This document shows positions 59,113 to 64,000 of a DNA stretch of 64,000 nucleotides, piece after piece. The stretch is from Bacteroidota bacterium. Lineage in GTDB: Bacteria > Bacteroidota > Bacteroidia > Cytophagales > Cytophagaceae. Positions within the stretch are counted from its first letter, which is position 1, and each line of letters opens with the position of its first letter. Location of the stretch: assembly GCA_023392125.1 (NCBI GenBank), contig JAEVZS010000030.1, positions 221,305 through 285,304 of the forward strand, written 5' to 3'. The translations under genes and the position numbers were made by a program. The notes under the pieces are model-generated. The model was not told the DNA's origin. It saw only the letters and a program-made list of their open reading frames with translations, and searched no databases.

Positions 59113-59319
59113 TTTTCTGCCCTTGCCGACCACCCATTAATAACTCATCACCCTGTTTTCTTTACTGTTACAATTTGGAAGTGGAAGCTTACCTTTATTC
59201 CAGTGCCCGATAGTATGTTGATGGTACCTATCCATGGAGCATGCTTTCTCATTTGTATGAATAAAAAGTGGTTGGCCGATGGCGCAACCACGGCGGGCTG
59301 CTTTAAACCAGATCGTTAG
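59113..59319 (+). repeat. Recurring palindromic unit of about 207 bp
   Basis: Left edge TTTTCTGCCCTTG (59113-59125), right edge GCTGCTTTAAACCAGATCGTTAG split here as GCTGCTTTAAA (59297-59307) and AGATCGTTAG (59310-59319). 59268-59294 is the inverted copy of 58308-58335. The window end at 63786-64000 has the same plan and edges (right edge 19/23 identical). No coding region was recognised within it. Confidence 0.6.
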
Positions 59320-59392
59320 AGAACTCACCAGCCAAGGGAGAAAATTATTGATTAGTTTTGAGAGCAAATTGAAAGCAGATTGATTTATTTCT

Positions 59393-59449
59393 AAAAATAT
59401 ACGAAGAAGCCGGACTCCGCCGCGGAGTCCGGCTTCTTCGTATATTTTT
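59393..59449. terminator. Very strong bidirectional terminator
   Basis: A 27-bp perfect inverted repeat (59393-59419 with 59423-59449) with a 3-base CCG loop. The central part GAAGCCGGACTCCG is GC-rich and both outer ends are A/T runs, so it works on either strand. It separates the cassette block from the leftward secreted-protein genes. Confidence 0.92.
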
Positions 59450-59476
59450 GTTGTACTAAAGGTTAGAAAACTTGTA

Positions 59477-61666
59477 TTATTTTCTTATTACTTTGATCGT
59501 TTCTGCTTCTTTACTTTTGTTATTAATTATTTTCAAAAAGTATACTCCCTTTGGGCCTTCAATTTCATAGTTGAATGAATTCATATTATTTACAGTACTT
59601 TCTTTAAGCAGTCTTCCGTCAACTGAGTACAAAGAGATATTCAGGTTTCTATGAGCATCTGAAGTTGTTATGGTAAATTTTCCTGTTGTGGGATTCGGGT
59701 AGACCTTACCCATTGATATGCTTTTTTTTGAATCCAAATTATTTAAAACGAAACCACTTGTTTTATAATTTATTGGTTTAATGTTTCTTACAATTCTCAA
59801 ATTTGTTCCTCCAATAAAATGCGATGCACTTGTAAAATACATATCCAGCATATTATCACTTGTATTATCGTATTTGTCAACTCGATATTCTTTTACTTCC
59901 CAGTTTTTTCCTCCGTCAGTTGAAAGATATATTTTATTATCGGTATTGTCTTCCTGGGCAATTCTGTTAGCTACGTACACAACCAATGTATCGCCAGATA
60001 TATATTTGATGGTAGGAAAGTTTCCCGAAAGATTATCTTTCAAAAACAGTTCGGTAGTACTTTGTGTAGTATAGCTTTGCCACCCATCGTTTGTGAAGTA
60101 TATTCTGGTATTTATAGCATCTGAACCAAATATATTAGTTGAATTATAAGCAAAAAGATAACCCTCATTGTCATTTGCCATGGTTAAATGAAATGCTTTA
60201 TAACCATCTACAGGAAATTTTAGCAATTGTGATCTGCTACCCGTTGACTTATCTATATTTTCAAGGCTAATTTTTTCCTCTAAGTCATTATTGCTATTTA
60301 ATTCATAAATATTGAAAGCAAATAACAATTTTCCATTATTTAAAACTTGTCCATCACCACCTATTATACCTGTTTTTGTCCATGTTTTACCCTGGTCTGT
60401 AGAAATCAAAGGGCGTTCTTTTTCCGACAATAAGATGATACTACTTAAGTCGCTTGCTACTGAAAATTTATAAGGCAAGGTCATGAAATTACCACTATTG
60501 TATTTTTTTGTCCATGTTTCACCCTGATCGGTAGAAAGGTAGATATTGCTACCCCCATCCGCAGCCAACCATAAGTCGTTATTAACGATTTTTACAGCAG
60601 ACAGATTTTCTATGCCAGTCATAAGTGTACGACTAAATTCTTTACCACCATCTTTTGAAACCAGTACAGCTCCATTCTGACCTGCCAATATAAAGTTGTC
60701 TTTAATATCTATTGAAAGGAAACCGCCTGGATTAGCTGCGTTAATTTTTTCCCAAGGGCCAAGGATGCTCGAAGCTTTATAAGCATTTGGCTCTGCTAAA
60801 AGGTAAAACCGACCATTAGAAATGGTTAGACTAGCATTATTAGGCAAGGCCGAACCAACCGGGGTGTATGTTTTACCTGTATCCAGGCTCAAATGTATCT
60901 GATTGCCAGATTTTGAATAAATGGAATCAATAGTTGGTACATATATAGGAGCGTATGACGTTACCGGCAGTTTGGTAATGGTTTTAAAGAAATTGAAGGT
61001 ATAGTAGTATTCATTACCCGTGGATTTGAAGAATACCGTATCCTTAGATGATTGATAAAGAATTACTTCAATAGACTTTGTGGTTCCGCTCAGTAGTGAT
61101 TTTGATTGAAAAGTCTCGCCACCGTCAGCTGAATAAACTATTGAACCTGTATTGTTGAACGCATAAACGGTATCGTCAATAACTTTAATAGTTGCTTTGG
61201 GATAAGCAGAGTTTGAAACTTGGTGTTTTGGTGTCCATGTTACTCCATCGTTAGAATAATATAAAGAACTGATGCTTGATGTAAAGTAGTTATGACCAAG
61301 ATACCCCGTATTGGTTTTAGTAACTGAAAGATACCTTGGTTGGTTGTCTATTTTCGTTAGGGTCTTAAAACCGTCATACGAAATATAGGCATCTTGATTA
61401 CTGCTTGATCTAGCATAGCCTGTATCTCCATTTAAGTGATAAAAATCCAGGTTTTTAGGTAACGAATCATTAATAGTAGTAAACTCTTTCTTCTCGATAT
61501 CATATTCTACGTAGGAGTAGTAATTTGAAAAATCGAATGTACTATAAGATTTTCCTTCATAGTATTCTCCTGGTATGTAACCTTGAAAATGTGTTTCTAA
61601 CACTTCTTGCGAAAAGGCTGAAGTAGATAAACAGAAAGTAATTATTAATAAGATTATTTTATTCAT
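59477..61666 (-). CDS. Secreted BNR/Asp-box protein with T9SS sorting domain
   Basis: 729 residues. A signal peptide (MNKIILLIITFCLSTSAFS-Q) leads a beta-propeller-like body with many Asp-box/BNR turns of the S-x-D-x-G-x-x-W type (YSNDGVTWTPK, YSADGGETFQS, VSKDGGKEFSR, LSTDQGETWTK, ISTDQGKTWTK, LSTDGGKNWEVKE). The last 75 residues are a T9SS sorting domain (GKVYPNPTTGKFTI to TIKVIRK). It should be displayed or released at the cell surface. It resembles sortilin/photosynthesis-stability-factor-like propellers; the ligand is unknown. It is AT-rich like its neighbours. Confidence 0.88.
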   Translation of the reverse strand: MNKIILLIITFCLSTSAFSQEVLETHFQGYIPGEYYEGKSYSTFDFSNYYSYVEYDIEKKEFTTINDSLPKNLDFYHLNGDTGYARSSSNQDAYISYDGFKTLTKIDNQPRYLSVTKTNTGYLGHNYFTSSISSLYYSNDGVTWTPKHQVSNSAYPKATIKVIDDTVYAFNNTGSIVYSADGGETFQSKSLLSGTTKSIEVILYQSSKDTVFFKSTGNEYYYTFNFFKTITKLPVTSYAPIYVPTIDSIYSKSGNQIHLSLDTGKTYTPVGSALPNNASLTISNGRFYLLAEPNAYKASSILGPWEKINAANPGGFLSIDIKDNFILAGQNGAVLVSKDGGKEFSRTLMTGIENLSAVKIVNNDLWLAADGGSNIYLSTDQGETWTKKYNSGNFMTLPYKFSVASDLSSIILLSEKERPLISTDQGKTWTKTGIIGGDGQVLNNGKLLFAFNIYELNSNNDLEEKISLENIDKSTGSRSQLLKFPVDGYKAFHLTMANDNEGYLFAYNSTNIFGSDAINTRIYFTNDGWQSYTTQSTTELFLKDNLSGNFPTIKYISGDTLVVYVANRIAQEDNTDNKIYLSTDGGKNWEVKEYRVDKYDNTSDNMLDMYFTSASHFIGGTNLRIVRNIKPINYKTSGFVLNNLDSKKSISMGKVYPNPTTGKFTITTSDAHRNLNISLYSVDGRLLKESTVNNMNSFNYEIEGPKGVYFLKIINNKSKEAETIKVIRK

Positions 61667-61694
61667 AAGTTGTTTTTAAAAATAAAGTTTTAAA

Positions 61695-63119
61695 TTATTT
61701 TTTAATAAAACTTTGTACTACAGTATTTTGACTGGAAAGTAGTTGGATAAAGTATAGTCCGCTTTTCCATTTACTTACATCAAGTTGCATGGTAGTAGAA
61801 TTCATAGTGCCTTCCCAGATAAGCTGGCCGGTTGCGTCTAATACATGAACTTGTTTTTCATTGCTGTTTGCAGTTTCTAACGTCAGTAAATGGTTGGTAG
61901 GATTAGGATAAATATTCCAGGATTGGGCTGGAGTGAAATTCGAAACAGAAGTAACAGTAGAAGGGGTAGTAAGATTGCCTTTATACTGCATGACTGTAGC
62001 TTTGTCTCCATTGGCTCTGTCTTTGAAAATAGCGTATAGCGTGCCTTGCTCACCAAATTTTATTTTGGGCCATAAGGCCATTCCTTGAGATATGCTGTTA
62101 CTGCCAACCTTTTGCCATTCGTCTCCATTAAAAGCAAATGCTTCCAATTTGCTATTTACAATGTAACTGACAACAGGAGTGCCACTGGGGGAGATAGCTA
62201 AATCTAAATAGGTGACAATGCCATCATAGAAATTTTCCGGTCCTACACTTTCCCAAGTTGTACCATTAAATTTTCTTACGGCTCCACCTCTTCCAAACAT
62301 TCCGTCTTTCATATATTGATGATAAAAGGCAAGGTAAGGAGTGCCTTCACTATCAAACTCCAAGCTAATATCGGTTGCTTTTCCGTAGGATACACCCTCT
62401 TGACCTACGAGTATCCAAGTGTCATTTACGCGTTTTTTTACCGATATTCGTTGTCTCATATTGATATTGGCAGCGGTATCAAACCCTGGATCCTGATAGG
62501 CTATGTACAATTCATTAGCTGGTGAAATGGTCATATCGTAAAGTCCCAATGACTTTCCGCCCGGACTGGGATTATCCAATGCCTTGTATGGCACATCAGC
62601 GGCATCGAATTGGTATATTTCAAAATCAGCGTTGAACTGGTTCGCGTTTAAACTAATAATTGGTACGCCTTGGTTATCCAATACAAAATCTATATTGCTG
62701 GTGTATCCGCCAGTCAAACCATTGACTTGATCGCCATAAGGTCGCCATTGCAGCGAAGGGTCGGAGATATCCCATTGTAATACCCGTGTGCCTGTTAAGA
62801 AATTAATATCTCTGAATACCAAAATAGGATTACCATTAGGTAAAAATTTCAGGTGAAACATTTCGGAAGTACTTCCTGAAAAACCTGCACTTGGTCCGAG
62901 ATAAGCCCATGTGCCATTTTTTAAAATTTTGGTTTGAGCTCTTTTGTTGGCTTTAGCATCTGCAAATGCTACATACACAATGGAGTCATCCGTAATAGCC
63001 ATGTCAAAATCTCCCACTTCGGTGCTTGTAACTTGTGTGTTCCCTACTATAGTCCATTCCTGCGCACTGGCCATGCTGAACATATAAATTAAACTTAGAG
63101 ATAGAATTATTTTCTTCAT
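61695..63119 (-). CDS. Secreted beta-propeller protein with T9SS sorting domain
   Basis: 474 residues from MKKIILSLSLIYMFSMASAQ (an ATG at 63125 adds two residues). The body has repeated blades with WTIVGNTQVT, WAYLGPSAG, WILVGQEGVSYG, WESVGPENF and WQKVGSNSI, each about 50-70 residues apart, so a propeller of roughly seven blades is likely. The end is a T9SS sorting domain (WNIYPNPTNHLLTLE to VVQSFIKK). It follows a decayed gene with no gap and precedes the BNR gene by 28 bases, forming one leftward operon. Confidence 0.85.
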   Translation of the reverse strand: MKKIILSLSLIYMFSMASAQEWTIVGNTQVTSTEVGDFDMAITDDSIVYVAFADAKANKRAQTKILKNGTWAYLGPSAGFSGSTSEMFHLKFLPNGNPILVFRDINFLTGTRVLQWDISDPSLQWRPYGDQVNGLTGGYTSNIDFVLDNQGVPIISLNANQFNADFEIYQFDAADVPYKALDNPSPGGKSLGLYDMTISPANELYIAYQDPGFDTAANINMRQRISVKKRVNDTWILVGQEGVSYGKATDISLEFDSEGTPYLAFYHQYMKDGMFGRGGAVRKFNGTTWESVGPENFYDGIVTYLDLAISPSGTPVVSYIVNSKLEAFAFNGDEWQKVGSNSISQGMALWPKIKFGEQGTLYAIFKDRANGDKATVMQYKGNLTTPSTVTSVSNFTPAQSWNIYPNPTNHLLTLETANSNEKQVHVLDATGQLIWEGTMNSTTMQLDVSKWKSGLYFIQLLSSQNTVVQSFIKK

Positions 63120-63125
63120 AATCAT

Positions 63126-63497
63126 TTAGTTTTTACTTGTTTTTTGATTGCTGACTTTACCATCAAGACTTTCTGCTTTAATTAAATAGATGCCTGGATG
63201 ATTTTAATGTGTTAAGCTGCTCTGAAAAAGAGAGAACATCAACGACCGGATTGGGGTACTGAATTGACCTTCTATTCCTGTTCCTGGACCTTCTACCTTA
63301 AACACCCATGTATCATTATCCGTCTATCCGTTTACAATAAAACCTCCGTCTGACGTTTGCATGATGCAATATCCTTTATCACTTCCATTTCCTCCATAGA
63401 TTTTAGACCATGCGAAAGGTGTTTGTGCTAATACTGAACTTTCCCAAAGAATAAGAGTGAATAAGATGAGTGTCTTTTGTGTGAGTTTTTGAATCAT
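63126..63497 (-). pseudogene. Decayed T9SS-exported propeller protein
   Basis: Read leftwards from ATG 63497, the frame gives a signal peptide (MIQKLTQKTLILFTLILWES, ending SSVLA-Q), then WSKIYGGNGSDKGYCIMQTS and DGGFIVNG, the first repeat of the YGGxGxDxG family, and then TAG at 63324-63326 where a Tyr is expected. In other frames the remaining DNA still encodes QYPNPVVDVLSFSEQL, the start of a T9SS sorting domain, and GIYLIKAESLDGKVSNQKTS, its end, with TAA at 63126-63128 touching the next start codon. So most of a gene was deleted and its ends were frameshifted. Confidence 0.82.
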
Positions 63498-63785
63498 AAT
63501 TATTGGTTTAAAAGTTTAATAAAATTATTAACTGTAATAGTTGGGTTCTTCACGCTGTCTTATGTGCTGTCAGGAGAAAATCAGCAACCCGTTGAATAAT
63601 TTTTTAACTGTTATATGTCCACTTCCCTTGCAGTAAGGCTTGCTATTATTGTTACAGAGTCTGTTCCCATTGGTTCTTTTTTATTGGTTGGGATTTATTA
63701 TGCGCAGGTATAACTGCCCTGCTGAATGGATGACAGACAATATTAGCTATTAAGGTTACTCCAAAAAATAGGGTGATTACACTAA
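63498..63785. other. AT-rich intergenic region
   Basis: About 290 bases upstream of the decayed secreted-protein gene. It should hold the promoter of the leftward operon. No consensus box, RNA gene or complete reading frame was recognised. Confidence 0.35.
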
Positions 63786-64000
63786 TTTCCCGCCCTTGTG
63801 GGCAGCCCCCTTCACCTCGGTCTGTGGCCCACAGACCGAAATATACACGTTGTGAATCAGGTAGGTAAATTATCCGAAATATTCTCTGTAATCAGGGATT
63901 TTACTATACTTCTTTACATACATTGCGGTCGGTGTGCCACGCGACCGCGGAGAGACGGCACACCGACTACGGGGGTAGCTGCTTTAAATTAGCTCGTTCG
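63786..64000 (+). repeat. Recurring palindromic unit, second copy at the window end
   Basis: Left edge TTTCCCGCCCTTGTGGGCAG (63786-63805); the middle contains GGTCTGTGG/CCACAGACC (63819-63837), and the right part an 11-bp perfect inverted repeat GTCGGTGTGCC (63928-63938) with GGCACACCGAC (63957-63967). Right edge GCTGCTTTAAATTAGCTCGTT (63978-63998). The unit may continue beyond the window. Confidence 0.6.

Noticed and set aside
63798..63992. Plus-strand frame of 64 codons at the window end
   Set aside because: Lies wholly inside the palindromic unit and has no protein features.
1..64000. tRNA, rRNA, prophage or insertion sequences
   Set aside because: No cloverleaf-type sequence, rRNA motif, transposase, integrase or phage structural gene was recognised on either strand by reading; a tRNAscan or Infernal run could still find a small RNA.

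Overview
The window reads as chromosome of a Bacteroidota bacterium, most likely a gliding or formerly gliding Cytophagales-type organism. Evidence: a gldC homologue, secreted proteins with C-terminal type IX secretion (T9SS) sorting domains (YPNP motif, G-x-Y ending), a DUF3098 gene between ftsX and uppP, an RND/TolC set with a LytS/LytTR pair, and promoter-like TAnnTTTG boxes instead of E. coli-type -10 boxes. No rRNA, tRNA, CRISPR array, transposase or integrase was recognised.

Layout. 1-4.5 kb: tail of a proline dehydrogenase, a DUF4136 lipoprotein, an unknown gene, then a leftward three-gene signalling set (soluble PAS histidine kinase, STAS/SEC14-like protein, single-domain receiver). 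4.6-11 kb: rightward guaA, LpoA-like protein, hemL, proC and two small secreted proteins. 11.2-17.5 kb: leftward gldC and M48 lipoprotein protease; truB-ribF, uppP, DUF3098 and ftsX; an ECF sigma factor with its anti-sigma. 18-32 kb: DUF2188 protein, baeRF-type protein, DUF4198 protein with a TonB-type receptor, thioredoxin protein, deoC, MORN lipoprotein, TIGR01777 epimerase, hrpB, a secreted-protein gene with a broken 5' end, and a Blc-type lipocalin. 31.5-40.7 kb: SpxH-like DsbA-family protein divergent from an HxlR regulator, a P-type ATPase, a Na/Pi cotransporter, and a TPR/AAA+/RDD group. 40.9-48.5 kb: secreted unknowns, a VOC protein, and a GH5 glycosidase downstream of a membrane-bound AraC regulator. 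48.6-56.2 kb: LytTR/LytS and a TolC-MFP-RND efflux operon.

From about 56.4 kb to the end the character changes: the DNA looks AT-richer, and three genes (HNH nuclease, HEPN-like protein, small membrane protein) are packed like mobile gene cassettes. Two of them end on the same TAACACGGTATTGCC motif, which in the first case opens a 125-bp palindromic attC-like site. Two are preceded by the same 20-bp promoter-like repeat. A roughly 210-bp palindromic unit occurs next to the array and again at the window end. Beyond a 27-bp perfect-stem terminator lie two T9SS-exported propeller/BNR proteins and a decayed third one. This accessory block is the most likely place for something undescribed: a Bacteroidota cassette array carrying candidate defence genes. 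That reading is inference; no integrase lies in the window and no database search was possible.
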